From NCBI GenBank assembly GCA_015501075.1, contig JADNYJ010000139.1:43513-107512 (forward strand): a stretch of DNA of 64,000 nucleotides, written 5' to 3'. The DNA is from Gymnopilus junonius (taxonomy: Eukaryota; Basidiomycota; Agaricomycetes; Agaricales; Galerinaceae). Below, in pieces: positions 37,260 to 48,297 of the stretch; the stretch's first letter is position 1; each line of letters begins with the position of its first letter. The translations under genes and the position numbers were made by a program. The notes beneath the pieces were generated by a model, which was given only the letters and a program-made list of their open reading frames with translations, did not search any database and was not told where the DNA came from.

Positions 37260-39200
37260 TTATCCGCTGGCGTCAGCAACGACTCAACGCCGCCAATCCT
37301 TCCTAATTGGTACAAATATGGTGCCCCTTTTCTTTTACTTTACCTCCCCTTCATGACGAGAACCTCATATTCAGCCCCTTTATTTGATCACCACTCAGTT
37401 TATTTGCTAATTACCAACTACTCAGCAGTTAAAAATTTCGTCACTAGATAAAATTTCAGTAGAATATTTCTAGCTAGACAAGTATAAAAAGAATAATGTA
37501 GTAGCTAGAAAAATTCTCCAGTGAATATCACCCCCCGATTTCCACTCACACGCTCGAAACTGTAAACGTTCAGTGTCATTTTATTTCAGATAATCTTATC
37601 ATCATTACATAACTCAACCCATTTCATTCTACTTGAACAAATTCCTGGAACACGAGTGACGGAGTCCTCGTAGCTCTACAACCTCAGATTCCCCTCAAAC
37701 CTCTTTCCCAATCCGTACCAAACGGAACCATTTCATGACGTTCCCTTCAGTCTCCTTCATTATTATCCAACACTAAACCCACTACTGATATTACAGCAGT
37801 TGGCGTAGCTTAAAGTTGAGAGCTGTGGACAACCCGGGTTAGCATTGCAATTGGAAAATGGCGTGAAGAGGACTAGCATACTGATACGCCGCGCCTTCAT
37901 CCAGAAATGAACGAATTCAACGCCAAGTAACGACTTGAACCTGATGGACCACTGTATATAGCAAGCGGAAGCAGTACGGCAGTTCAAACGCTGAATTCAC
38001 TAGGATATAAGGCGAAAAGAGAGACCCGCAACAAGTGCCATTACTTACCAGGTCATCCACTGGTTGTCCATTGCCCGCTCCGTCCTCCATCTGTTCGAAC
38101 GACACTCCATCAGGGTCTGCCCGATGGGGTCCATGTATCCTCCAGCACCACCGTCATTCCCTTCATAGTCAGGCTCCTTGAAGTAGTACTGATTTCAGGA
38201 TAATGTGGCGGGGTGGGCCGTAAGGGTAAAGCGTCATCTGTAGGGAGACAACGCAGGGTCGGAATGTGGTCGACGTCACCACGCGCTGTTGAAGAACGTA
38301 TGTCAGTAACTCAAGCATTGTCAGAATCCCGAGAACGAGCAAGGAATGAATGCGTACTTTGCGTCCTGCAAAGTTCTCTTCCTTAAGCTTGGGGAGACAG
38401 TAGGGCGGCAAGTCGGGAGAGTATTGACTGAAGATCCAGCACCGTTAAGCCCAAGCGTGGGTTCTTGAATTGGTGGAGATGTAACTTCCTACGGCAATGG
38501 CAGTGTTCGTCATGTCATCACACCAGTTAGCGAACATTGAGAAAGGAAGCCCAAAGAGAAATACCTGAAGTGGGGTTTATATCACCTGCCATGGATCGTC
38601 TGTGTATCGTCGCGTTGACTTGTGAGGCAAGGTGAATTGAGGACGAGGGCAATGAGCCAAGGGGCGGTGGCGAGCGGGCATCCGGACAAGCCCGAGGCTG
38701 CTCGGCACCGACGGCTTCAACGGTCCAACCAGTTACCAGGCGTGCCACTGGAAGCTCCAGTGTCGGGACGTCCTGGAAGCTGGGATATTGATAAGTCGCA
38801 AAGGAAGTTATATCCTTCTATTGTTTCTACAATTCTATCTATCTCTGGAGTAAGTCCTTCAATATGTAGTGTGATATCCAGACAAATCCAAGCTGGACGG
38901 TGGGCATTATCGTGATTAGCATCAACGATTAGATGTGGTGGCGTCGAGGGACCAATAAGGTGTGCTCGAGGGGAGGGGTAGATACTAATAAATAATAAAC
39001 TACGCTATACAAGGCCATGGTAGACCGCATTGACTTGCCATTTGGATAAGATCCGACTAGGGGAGCCACCGTTTCCGACTCCCTGACGATGATGATATTC
39101 ATATAATGGGGCACAGACAATTTCAGTGGCACGATTCGCTCGTGCGTATATATGTGTGTGTGTGTGCTGCGTCGAGGTCGTCTCGACTTGCTCGTGGCCA
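37260..39200. other. Intergenic, no gene recognised
   Basis: AT-rich sequence followed by short frames on both strands without motifs. A (TG)n run lies at 39153-39166. Confidence 0.5.
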
Positions 39201-39572
39201 TCACCTGGAGCAGACGTCGTACAGCATTCTTCGATTTTCCAACCTTGACTTTCCATACGGTTGATGACGCGCCAAATACCGCCTACACCTGCGCAGCATC
39301 GCAGGATCATCGATTATCCTTGGCATCGGTACCGGCGTCGTGGTCTTCCTTCCCTCGCGTCTCCAGCTCTTCTTTCGCGTTAACGGAGGCAGAATAATGT
39401 GTTCCCTCGCGTTCACCATCCCGCTTGTAGTCTTGTGCTGTGGGATGTACTGCTGGAATTCCTGGAAGCCGAAGGATATCTGAGGAGGAGGGGGTGGTGT
39501 CTGGGGTGCCACTTGTCCCTGGTGTGGCTGGGCGAAGAACTCTTCGAGCGGTGTTTCGGAATAGAAGAACAT
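39201..39572 (-). CDS. Hypothetical basic protein, 123 aa
   Basis: A single frame opens at ATG 39572. The N-terminus is acidic/aromatic (MFFYSETPLEEFF), a Pro/Gln-rich stretch includes a run of prolines (QTPPPPPQ), and the C-terminal half is strongly basic (RKKSWRREGRK, MLRRCRRYLARHQ). No signal peptide, membrane segment or known domain. Upstream on the same strand lies a long C-rich, G-poor leader and a TATATAAAC box at 39845-39853, typical of fungal promoters, which is the main support. The basic end could bind nucleic acid, but this is guesswork. Confidence 0.4.
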   Translation of the reverse strand: MFFYSETPLEEFFAQPHQGQVAPQTPPPPPQISFGFQEFQQYIPQHKTTSGMVNAREHIILPPLTRKKSWRREGRKTTTPVPMPRIIDDPAMLRRCRRYLARHQPYGKSRLENRRMLYDVCSR

Positions 39573-41495
39573 TCTGAAGTTGGTGAATACGAGGTGAGGC
39601 GAGGAGTAGTGGTGAGTGTGTGGTATATTGAAACAAGTTCACTGAGTTTGTGATGGAGAGGAGGTTTGGTGCAGACGATGGATGAGAGGATGTTCGTATT
39701 GAAAGGGCGAGGTTGTACGGGTGTATGGTTATGGGATATAGCACAAGCGTGTTGAAAGACGCGTGATGGGTCGTAGACAATGTGATGTGCAACAACGCGT
39801 TGGTAGTAGCAAAGGGGATTGTGGCTTACTAGAAATACAAGCCTGTTTATATAAAGACCACCATGGGCCATGTTCACCAAACAATGTAACATATAATCTA
39901 CGCGCGGCGGGGGTGTTGACATTCCTTACGAAGGATCCCCATCCTATATAAGGAAGTCAACTTGTAGAAGGGCCTGAAGGGCCATCGCAGGCCATCAGTA
40001 CGCGCCATTATAGTCTCAGGCTAAACTGTAGTGCCTTTATTCGTCTGGGAAGTGATATTCGCCGAAATTCACCGATGGCCTTACACATTTCGTTAATCAA
40101 TGTTTCATGTAATGGCCTAACATTCGATGAGTATCTTTTCCTCTTGCGACTCATGGTGGGTCACAGTAGGGCTCCAAATGTTTTGAGCCACTTTTCTCCA
40201 TATGCCAGGTGAAAGCGGCCCTTTCAGAAAAGAATTGCGAAAGGACGGATCACATTGAGACATTAGGATGAGGATAGCCAATAACGTTTACAACGCGAGG
40301 TAAGGTTTTAATTGCAATTAAAATGGCTGGGCCATATGACAGGAGCCCCTGCGCTCTCGATCCCGGTGTATGCGATGACGCATCCCGCAGAAGTCAAGAA
40401 TCAAAGCACCAAGCAAGCAATAAACGAATTCAGGGGAGAATACGTGAAATTTCAAGAAAACGGAAGTCCAGCAGAAAGTCAGCAGAGTGCTGAGTGTCAT
40501 CCAAGCAAATGGATGGGGTAAGACCTACAGAGCCAAAAACAAAAAATGGCTGGTAAGTAAATTAGAAAACATATGTGCCGCTGCTGGCATGATCGACGCA
40601 AATATGGATAGGATATTCGATGACATCCGAAGAATACTTCCAGGATTAGATTGCGCGAGGACACAGATTGCTCCACTGGGAATATGTAATAGATCTATCC
40701 CATGAAGAAATTGTGATTGTATGAATTTAAAGTCCCAGAAGGAATAAAAGAATATCAATTGACCAAGAAACAACTCGATCAAGGCCATATGTTAGTAGAT
40801 GAAGCTGCCGAATGAGAGATTCGAGAACTACTATGTCTGCCTCAAAGGTAGGGTGGAAATCGCGCTGAAAAACATAATGAGTCGAGGTGACGAGAGAATC
40901 CAGTGCTCCTAAGCTTCAGAAATGTGATCAAGAATGCCACCCAAGTGATTTGGGCTGAATACGTCAATTTAAATTTCAACATTCACTCCACAAGTGAGAA
41001 CAAGGTTAGCAGCTGCAGGCACTGGATTGACAACACAAAAGGGTTCAATTTTTGAGCCTTGAAGATATCGCCCCGTGTAAGTGCAAACTTCCAACAGTGA
41101 CGCACCCCTGCATTAGCAATTCCTGTGCTGCTGACCCTACAGCCCATAGGCTACTTCAAGGAAAGTGGAATCTTCTCCGCAGTCAGAACCAGACTGAGTC
41201 GGCGTTGGACTTTCTTCCATAGAGAAATTTCGAGTAATGGTGAATTTCCTTGCAAGGTGGGTCCCTTTAGAGCTTTAATGGTGGATAAGGAGGACAACGT
41301 AGTCACCAAAGTACAGGGAAGAAGATACTAGATGTGCGTTCGAAGGAGACCCGGGCCAGCGGGGCTGTCACAAGTTGAAGGTACAGCCAAACAAATGCAA
41401 CAGAAGCTGGCAACATTGGCTACCGGTTTTCCGATCTCCCCTTCTTCTCTGCTTCGAGCAACTCACACCTCTTCTTTGACCACATACCTAACATT
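39573..41495. other. Intergenic with an ambiguous AT-rich relic
   Basis: Contains the leader and TATA box of the minus-strand gene ending at 39201. Between 40300 and 41340 several plus-strand frames (for example around 40487-40705) look protein-like in composition but share no start, splice pattern or motif that I can identify. It may be an old, heavily mutated gene. Confidence 0.35.
39845..39853 (-). promoter_or_regulatory. TATA box, minus strand
   Basis: TATATAAAC read on the minus strand, followed by a C-rich leader of about 270 nt before the ATG at 39572. Confidence 0.4.
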
Positions 41496-43085
41496 ATGGA
41501 TCCCTCCACTAGCCAAGCTGTGTCGTTAAGCAGTAGTGATCTACCATCATTTACTTCATCGCCCATCTTCAAACTCTCTGCCGATGTTCTCTCACTGATA
41601 TTCGAGATGAATACTATTGGAATGGGATCTCAAATGAGGGATCTTCCTCTTACTACCTTGATATGGACATTGCAAGTTTGTCATGCATGACGAGAAGTCA
41701 CGGTTAACTACCAGTTATTATAGGGAAGATGTATCAACTTCGGACATCCACTGATCGTGAAGGCGTTGTGGAAGGATGAAATTCTTCGTTGGAGCGGGAA
41801 TGCATCTTTATGGATTAGAGGCAGTCTGAGGACGTCTCTAGCCATTGATTATTTTTCAGCCATCACAAGCAAAGAATGGAGCAGAATTCAAGTTGTTGAT
41901 GTCTTCTATTCCGGCACCTTTGATGCGAGCGATGAAACATGGACAGCGTTATTTCGGCCCTCCCCTATCTTGCAGATATTCCAGTTATCGACTAATTTTC
42001 CCAGCGACAGTTCAATGTCCAGGTCTCCATTACCCCTATTTGCTAATCATGCACCTCAACTCAAAGTATTTCACTCGATATGTGTGGCATTCAGCCCACA
42101 TGCCCCATGGATTTCACATCTTCAAGAACTGATGCTTGCTACCAGTTCAATCACAATTTCAGATATCTCAACGGCATTAAGTACTATGTGGTCCATCCGA
42201 CGTCTAATTTTAGATTTCCCTTTCTACGTTGATCGAGATGCCCACATCGTGTAGGATATCTCTCCGATCCAACTCCCTCATCTCGAAGAGCTCCGGTTTA
42301 ACCCTTCGCGGTATTCAATCTGGGTAACAATTTTAGCAACTATTGTTCCGACTCAATGTTTTTATTTTAACCTTGCATCACAGAGAGAATCCAGGCCAAG
42401 CCAATTCAACGACTCGATGCTTGATATTGCATGCCAACGGGTGTTAGAGTTCCTAGGACTCATTGCAGCATCCTCTCCTCCATCATCCGCCTATTTCGAA
42501 GTCAGTTGCAATCAATCACCTTTGTTTAATCTGTCCTTGGACAATGAAAACGGCAAGTCAAGATACCAAATTTACCTGTGGGAGTACCCTTCTTTTTCAA
42601 AACGATTGCTATCACACTTTTCCTCGGTTACATCGATCCCGAATATCCCAGAAATAACATTATACTTCCAAAGCCTTCCACCAGAGGTAATACCGGCGTT
42701 CAAATGCGTGGTTATGCCATTCAGGTCGGTGACATGGCTCAGGGCATCTGAGCAGACCCTGAACTTCCTCCTCGAATCATGCGACCCCCATTGTCTACCC
42801 AATCTACATACTCTGATGACAAGTCATGAAAAATACCATGAATGGAGTCGATTGGCACTAAAATATCCTTATGGAATTGTGGTCGCTTTCCTTCAACATA
42901 GGAAGGCCATTGGCTTGCCTTTATCGATCTTAGATATCTCGGATCATCCAGATTCATGGATTCACGACGTGGAGCCACTTGAACATGTATCTTGTCTCAC
43001 CATTTGGTACGTGGACCCTGCAACCAAGACAGTAGCCGACTATGTATGCGGCAGAAATACTCTTACCAGGAGCGATAGTTATTGA
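41496..43085 (+). pseudogene. F-box protein, copy 3, unrelated subfamily, three in-frame stops
   Basis: One frame of 530 codons runs from ATG 41496 to TGA 43083-43085, with stops at 41688-41690 (TGA), 41721-41723 (TAG) and 42252-42254 (TAG). The N-terminus has the F-box-like segment SPIFKLSADVLSLIFEM. The following VCHA-stop-REVTVNYQLL-stop-GRCINF matches the conserved pattern VCxxWRxxAxxxPxLWGxxI of agaricomycete F-box proteins, so the first two stops replace Trp codons. The rest is a Leu-rich, repeat-like region ending near residue 529. No frameshift is needed. It is not close to the F-box pair at 20-27 kb. See findings for the chance that the first two stops are spliced out. Confidence 0.7.
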
Positions 43086-43515
43086 CTTTCAACAAGTGCT
43101 CATGTGGCATCCTTTTTACCGGGCATTCATACTTTCCAGCTACGCCTTCTCGCCTTCTCGATCAGTTCAGTAAGCGACATGTATATAAGCATGTCAATGG
43201 CTACCTGGACTGGAATCACATATCAACCATATTCACTTGCCACCTTAATTCTCATTTACTTCTGTTACTCCCTAACATGCTTCTCTGGAGCATTGCTTGT
43301 TGTATTGATATCGTCATTCACTGTCTCATGTGTTGATTATTTTCAGCTTTGATGCCCCTAATTCAAAAAGGCGATATGTTCTCTTGCCCTGTATAACTCA
43401 CGTGCACTTATGCGTTACTCGACGACGCCCTCATTATTCTGATCATCATTGCTATATAAAACAAATGTAACATTACTCGTTAATAGGCTTGCTACTTGGA
43501 AGCGAAACTCCCTCG
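43086..43515. other. Intergenic between convergent genes
   Basis: No gene seen between the 3' ends of the F-box relic (plus) and the APH-like gene (minus). Confidence 0.6.
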
Positions 43516-44516
43516 TCAGCCAAATAACTCTGCATTAAAGAAAATCAAATTGAATGCAATAACTGGACTCGCATCATACTCAGCCTCTTCTCCAGGTGTG
43601 AGATCGTTGATTTTGCATGGAAATCCAAGCTTTATGAGAGTATCTGTCCAGCCAGTCTCCTGATACATGTGCGACCGGCTAAAGTTGTGCCACTCATCGA
43701 AGAAGTAAGGATACCAGCCTGCCGCCTCCCAATCTATCACACCTGTCAGTTTCCACTTGTGTCGTTTTCTACCGTATCAGTGCAATCATTGGTGTCTCTG
43801 CTGGGAATCCTTGATACGAGGATATTCTCCACGTCCAGGTTTCCGTGTGAGAAGATAAGCGGGCTGTCAAAGTCGATCTTAGAGACGCTCTCAGTCACAA
43901 GTCGACGCCCCTTGAGACCACCGATTTCTCCAAACCAGTTTATGAATTCTCCTGTGGATTTTGCTGAGCATACATCATCACAAAACTGGGAGAATATCCC
44001 GCCAGAAAATGTCAGTCGCCCTATCATGCCTCCTCGGATACTTTGAGCAGCGATAAGGGATGCCTTTTCGTCAATTTCTGGAAGGTGAATATAACCTGGT
44101 TCCTGGAGATATGCCACGATTTCGTCGTGTTCATCTTGAGGCGTAATACTAGAAAGGCAAGTTGTGATGTTGATGATATCGTTTCCGATCTTCAGCTGAG
44201 CACATTCGTCCATTTCCAACAGCACGTCCCCTAGACGTTGTCCCAGGAGTTTAGTTTCTAGGATATAGGTGATCTCGTTATCAGCATCAACAAACATGCA
44301 GATGACTTTCGGAATGGGGAGTGATGTCTTGTTGCGGGCTATACGCATAGCGATTCCTTCTCCGATGTGGACGTGTTTCCCGTATTTTATAAAAAGGCCT
44401 TCCGGAAGCTCTGCAATGCTACGGCTTGGATGCATCCTGTGGTGCTTTGTCGTCGGGCTTTTGAGCCTGCATTTTACCAGATCAAGGCTCCAGCGAGCTG
44501 ATCCTATTGAGGACAT
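43516..44516 (-). CDS. Aminoglycoside-phosphotransferase-family (kinase-like) protein, altered motif
   Basis: Exon 1 opens at ATG 44516 and reads about 245 codons; exon 2 is about 43742-43516 (TGA). Family features: an N-terminal lobe with LPEGLFIKYGKHVH and a PIPKV motif at about 67-71, then FSHGNLDVENILV at 222-234, then IDWEAAGWYPYFFDEWHNF in exon 2, the metal-binding second Asp motif. The usual HGD catalytic motif is HGN here (Asn226), which would be expected to weaken phosphotransfer. The intron lies between about 43743 and 43800. The ACAG acceptor needs a phase-1 donor, yet the nearby GT sites are phase 0, so either a GC donor is used or the gene has a one-base lesion. The fungal members are of unknown substrate and need not touch antibiotics. 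Confidence 0.6.
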
Positions 44517-45462
44517 GACTTGAAAAGTAGTAAATTATGAGCAATTTGACGGTGATTATAACGCTTACTTGATTGATAAAGAAGAGATGGGAAAATGAGG
44601 AATGCTCAGAAACAGAAGAGACGGTCAACTTCAAGATAAGCTGAACAAGACTGAAGTGTGGGCGAACTTGGTGGTAAGGCGCAAGGAACACCGCTGGCAC
44701 GTGTGGAATTGATGCGGAGTGACGGTGCTAGTCACCATTGGTGCTGCACTGCCTATATAAGTAGATCATCCATGTGATTCACTTGTCAGAAGTCCTGCCA
44801 GCGTTCTTGACAAATAAGGTTAGAAAGACAATTTGGGTTGTTAATGAATACAAAGTTCAGAACCGGAAACAGCAAAAAGAAGAATTCTATCAGGCTTGAC
44901 CCACAGTCGGCAACAATATGACTGAGCACTTTGACAGGTAAGGCGGTACTAACAGCGCCGAATTTTAAAGCATGGGGAGAATACAGGCAACCTAGAATAA
45001 CGGGAGTGGGATATATACGACACGAGGTGACCACGCTTCACAAAAATTGATGAGAAATCAGTGCCTTCGGCAGGGAAATATGTATCTAAAGGGAAACTTA
45101 CACGCTTCTGGATACACAGTCAGAGCGCCCATACAGCATAGCAGTAGTTCATCCGACTGCCAAGAAGTGAATTAAAATTTCAAGTCTCATTTTGGGTTGA
45201 CTGAGACCGGAAAGGAAAACCATGAGTACGATACCCATGTGGATTAAACTTTTAAAGGCACACAGCAAGCAGTCGCACTGAATAAGCGCAGTATTTGCAA
45301 ACAAATAGAACCCATACACTTCATAGTATAAATACCTTTCAAAAGCCATAGCTTTTCAGCACCATTCACTTCTGATTTTTCAGTACACACACTTCCATAA
45401 CAGCAAAGGTAATTCCATGCTATTCCCTATGCTCCCTCTCTCATGACTGAATTTATTCCAAG
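44517..45462. other. Divergent intergenic region
   Basis: Separates the APH-like gene (minus) from the gene starting at 45463 (plus). TATATA-type elements lie at about 44754-44761, and TATAAAT at 45327-45333 is about 136 nt before the plus-strand ATG. No other gene seen. Confidence 0.5.
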
Positions 45463-46112
45463 ATGGTTATGACTCGTGTGAATATCGCAAAGGACAATGA
45501 GAAGATGTCTACTATGTGTGAGTATGACCAGGATGTTCCGCTCTTTATCTCTGTCCATCAGCGTTCGCTTCACTGGCGTCTCGCCTGGCCCGTTGAGGCA
45601 TTGAACGATCATGGAGCTGCAATATCCGCCTGGAAGATCATCGAAGTAGTCTACGTCGTGAAGGAAGATATGCAGCCTGAAGACTTCCCGGCAGAGGCTG
45701 AAGCTGCGGGTTGCAAATTTTTTCTCAAATATTACGGAATAGTGGAGGCGTTGTCCAAATCTTACGTGAAGTACCAAACATTCCCGATTGGCAACATTTC
45801 TGTGGCAAATCACCGCAAGATATTAGCTACCGCAATGGAACTGGAGCAGCCAGCCTTTTCTTATCAGGCTGGAAATCAGAACGTCGGGAATTGCATCGCA
45901 TGTGTAGCCAACCTTGCCCGCAAGCTAGCCGACATGGTGAGAGATTAATTCATCTTTTATTTATGTATATCATAGTGACTCGTTCTATTCTCTAGGGCGC
46001 CCTCGACAAGGCTAAGGTAGAAGAGGGTATCAAGGCTGCTGCACAAGCCTCGGGCGATACGAACATAAGATATGAATTGATTGGACAGCCCTACTACGTT
46101 GGTGAGGCTTGA
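45463..46112 (+). CDS. Unknown 196-aa protein, two exons
   Basis: Exon 1, 45463-45936 (158 codons), and exon 2, 45996-46112 (38 codons plus TGA), join in phase 0 across a 59-nt GT-AG intron. The protein is soluble-looking, without signal peptide or membrane helix. Recognisable blocks are FISVHQRSLHWRLAWPVEAL, AAISAWKIIEVVYVV, YQTFPIGNISVANHRKIL, and a Cys-containing segment NCIACVANLARKLADM. This layout (a strand-rich N-terminal half with HW.L.WP, then TFPIG, then a helical end with a conserved NC) reminds me of an unnamed fungal family, possibly a papain- or NlpC-like fold, but I cannot support an enzyme assignment. TATAAAT at 45327-45333 is a plausible promoter. Confidence 0.6.
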
Positions 46113-46560
46113 TCCTCATGTTGTTCCTGATCAAGTATAAGTGCGTTGATTTGTGCTCGTAGTAGTCACTACCTCTACGAAATGGTTGATACTTGTTACT
46201 GAGCAGAGGCTATAGGCTGAATAGTAATTCACTGAAGGCGGAAATCTAATATTTCATATCAGCGATGCCTGTTGACCCCCTCGAGAAAGATATTGCTCAC
46301 CCGCACAAGGCGATAATGAACGAAGGATAAGACGAACTCTGAAAGAGAAAGGGAAAAGAGGAGCGTAAATATCGGACGGGAAGGCGCAGCATTGCGTCTA
46401 CTGGAAATTGGCCTTACACATTATTTCACAAGCATAGTCAGAACGCTGGAAGGCGTCATATTTCTCTTATAATTTTGAGAGATGCGTATAAAACTAATCA
46501 TCGTGCAGGACGTGGGCATTGCGAGTTAACCGGACGAGCAACATGAATGGCATATTTTAT
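46113..46560. other. Intergenic, no gene recognised
   Basis: Short convergent gap between the 45463 gene and the minus-strand ORF ending at 46561. Nothing supported. Confidence 0.55.
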
Positions 46561-46800
46561 TCAGAGGTTAGAGGGCGGCACACTTCGTGAAGCATAATAT
46601 GAATCATACATAATACCTATAATGTCTTGCTCCGACAAAACCCCGTATGGAGAAGGAGATCGAACCAATCGAACAAGGATTTTCTGGTCCATGTTTACGT
46701 CTTTGCTTGGGTCAGATCGGTCTACTTTGCATATCTGACTCTGAGGAAGTGTACCAAGTCCTATATGAAAGAAGTAAGTTAATAGGAATAGGAAAGCCAT
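46561..46800 (-). CDS. Possible small secreted protein, 79 aa
   Basis: ATG 46800 starts a frame with a short hydrophobic N-terminus (MAFLFLLTYFFHIGLG), then a polar body (CKVDRSDPSKDVNMDQ, EQDIIGIMYDSYYASRSVPP) and TGA. The composition looks coding. There is a ATAG-ending acceptor within the first codons, so this may instead be the last exon of a longer gene. No family known. Confidence 0.3.
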   Translation of the reverse strand: MAFLFLLTYFFHIGLGTLPQSQICKVDRSDPSKDVNMDQKILVRLVRSPSPYGVLSEQDIIGIMYDSYYASRSVPPSNL

Positions 46801-46926
46801 TCGAAGGAATGCAGATACGACCCTGAAAGGACAGGTGGGCTAGATACTACGGCATCAATAATTTGGAGGCGACGCAAACGTACACACCTCCATCCTCTTG
46901 CAATACTCAACACCACAGTTATAATT

Positions 46927-47290
46927 CTAAAATTCGGAGTTGCCTTCTCTACCCGCAAGGATTACTCCGCCTCTGGCTGTACGTTCGGCACCATGAAGAC
47001 CACTCCAGACTTTCATACGCAGGTGGTAGACGCATTTGTTGACACCGGAGCAGGATGGTGCATGAGAATATTCAGGATATAGAATCGGGAACGGCAACCT
47101 TCTTAAGCCACAGCTTCGTTTCTGGGTGACCATGGGCAGAGCCAGTGACGATGACGCGTCCGATATCTGCGCTGTTTTTGAAGCATTCAGTGCGAGCATT
47201 CCACGAGAAGAACATGGTCATCACATGGCATGGTCCTCCTACGTCATACTTCAGGTCAAATAAGCATCCTTCATACGTTCCTCAGGGTTC
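46927..47290 (-). pseudogene. Unidentified gene fragment
   Basis: A minus-strand frame from about 47290 reads a coherent 70 residues (GTYEGCLFDLKYDVGGP, TMFFSWNARTECFKN, DIGRVIVTGSAHGHPETK, LWLKKVAVPDS) to a TGA at about 47090. A second frame (CVYHLRMKVWSGLHGAE) follows to 46927. No start is visible and the two parts are not joined by clear splice sites, so this looks like a broken relic of an unrecognised protein. Confidence 0.35.
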
Positions 47291-47639
47291 CCCAGGGTTC
47301 CAGAGGTCGATGACACGTTCAAAGCCTGCGCTGCTGGCAAACAGTCAGTGCGCACAATCCACAGCAAAAAAGGATCTTTTTGTTAACTGTTAGAAGAAGT
47401 CGTGTATACGTCGTCAAGATCGCGCGTGTTGTCTCCGTAAAAATCCTTTGGCGGGGTTGTGTGGGCGAAAAACCGATTGTGGGGATGAAAGATGCGAAAT
47501 CATGGTGGTGATCACGAGGGAGCGAATCGAAAGTGCTATCAATAAAGCCAAGCGCATGCAGGCAGATTCGGCATCACCGGCAAATTCACCTGCACCTGGC
47601 CCAAGTGTATTCAGATTCTGACGTGCTATTACCACTGCG

Positions 47640-48080
47640 GGGGTTTACCAATATAGAGGGGTTTAATATTTGAGTTGACAAGGAGATTGAGCATTTCAAA
47701 TACGCAAATCCATGCATAAAAATTTAGTATTTTAAATGCCCAACAATATATGCAAAATTTATCCATTTGAAATCCTCGTGACAATATCTAGGACTGAAGT
47801 AGCAGTTTGAGCATTTCAAATGCAAATTTCCTCAGACTCGCCTTTCATATTTGAAATACGTCCGAAGAGAGATAATTATTTAGGATTTGAAACCCAGATT
47901 ATTTGGCCAGTGTGCTGAGTATTTGAAATACGTCCGAAAAGAGATAATTATTTAGCATTTGAAACCCAGATTATTTGACCAGTGTGCCGAGTATTTCAAA
48001 TCAAAGTGAACCTACGGAAATTTTCCGAATTTCAGATACAGTGTGACATGCGGAATTTCTAAGGATAGGATTCTGTATTT
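47640..48080. repeat. Array of ATTTGAAAT / ATTTCAAAT motifs
   Basis: At least nine copies of the near-palindromic core TTTCAAA/TTTGAAA with flanking GCATTT..., GTATTT... or GGATTT... occur in about 440 bp, at irregular spacing outside a 72-bp tandem unit. Elsewhere in the window the motif is rare. Confidence 0.65.
47848..47991. repeat. Tandem repeat, two 72-bp units
   Basis: Units 47848-47919 and 47920-47991 differ at only a few bases; a third unit begins at 47992 (TATTTCAAATC) and then diverges. Confidence 0.85.
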
Positions 48081-48297
48081 CAAATGCTAAAGTTTTTAGC
48101 AGCAATCGCCCGCTCATCGCCCACTCGTCGCCCACTCGTTGCCCAGTCAGTGCCCGCAGCCACCTTGCCTGTGGGCACTTAATTTTCAGCTGTCGCCCCT
48201 TGACTACCCATATACCACTTATACTCAACTCCCGCTCATGGACAATGGCAAGAAAAACATTCATTGATGAAAATATGTACAATTAAATAAATCCCTA

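Noticed and set aside
40318..40705. Possible retroelement relic
   Set aside because: Frames look protein-like but show no reverse transcriptase, integrase or protease motif and no long terminal repeats.
47848..47991. CRISPR-like array
   Set aside because: Only two adjacent near-identical units without spacers, in a eukaryotic context.
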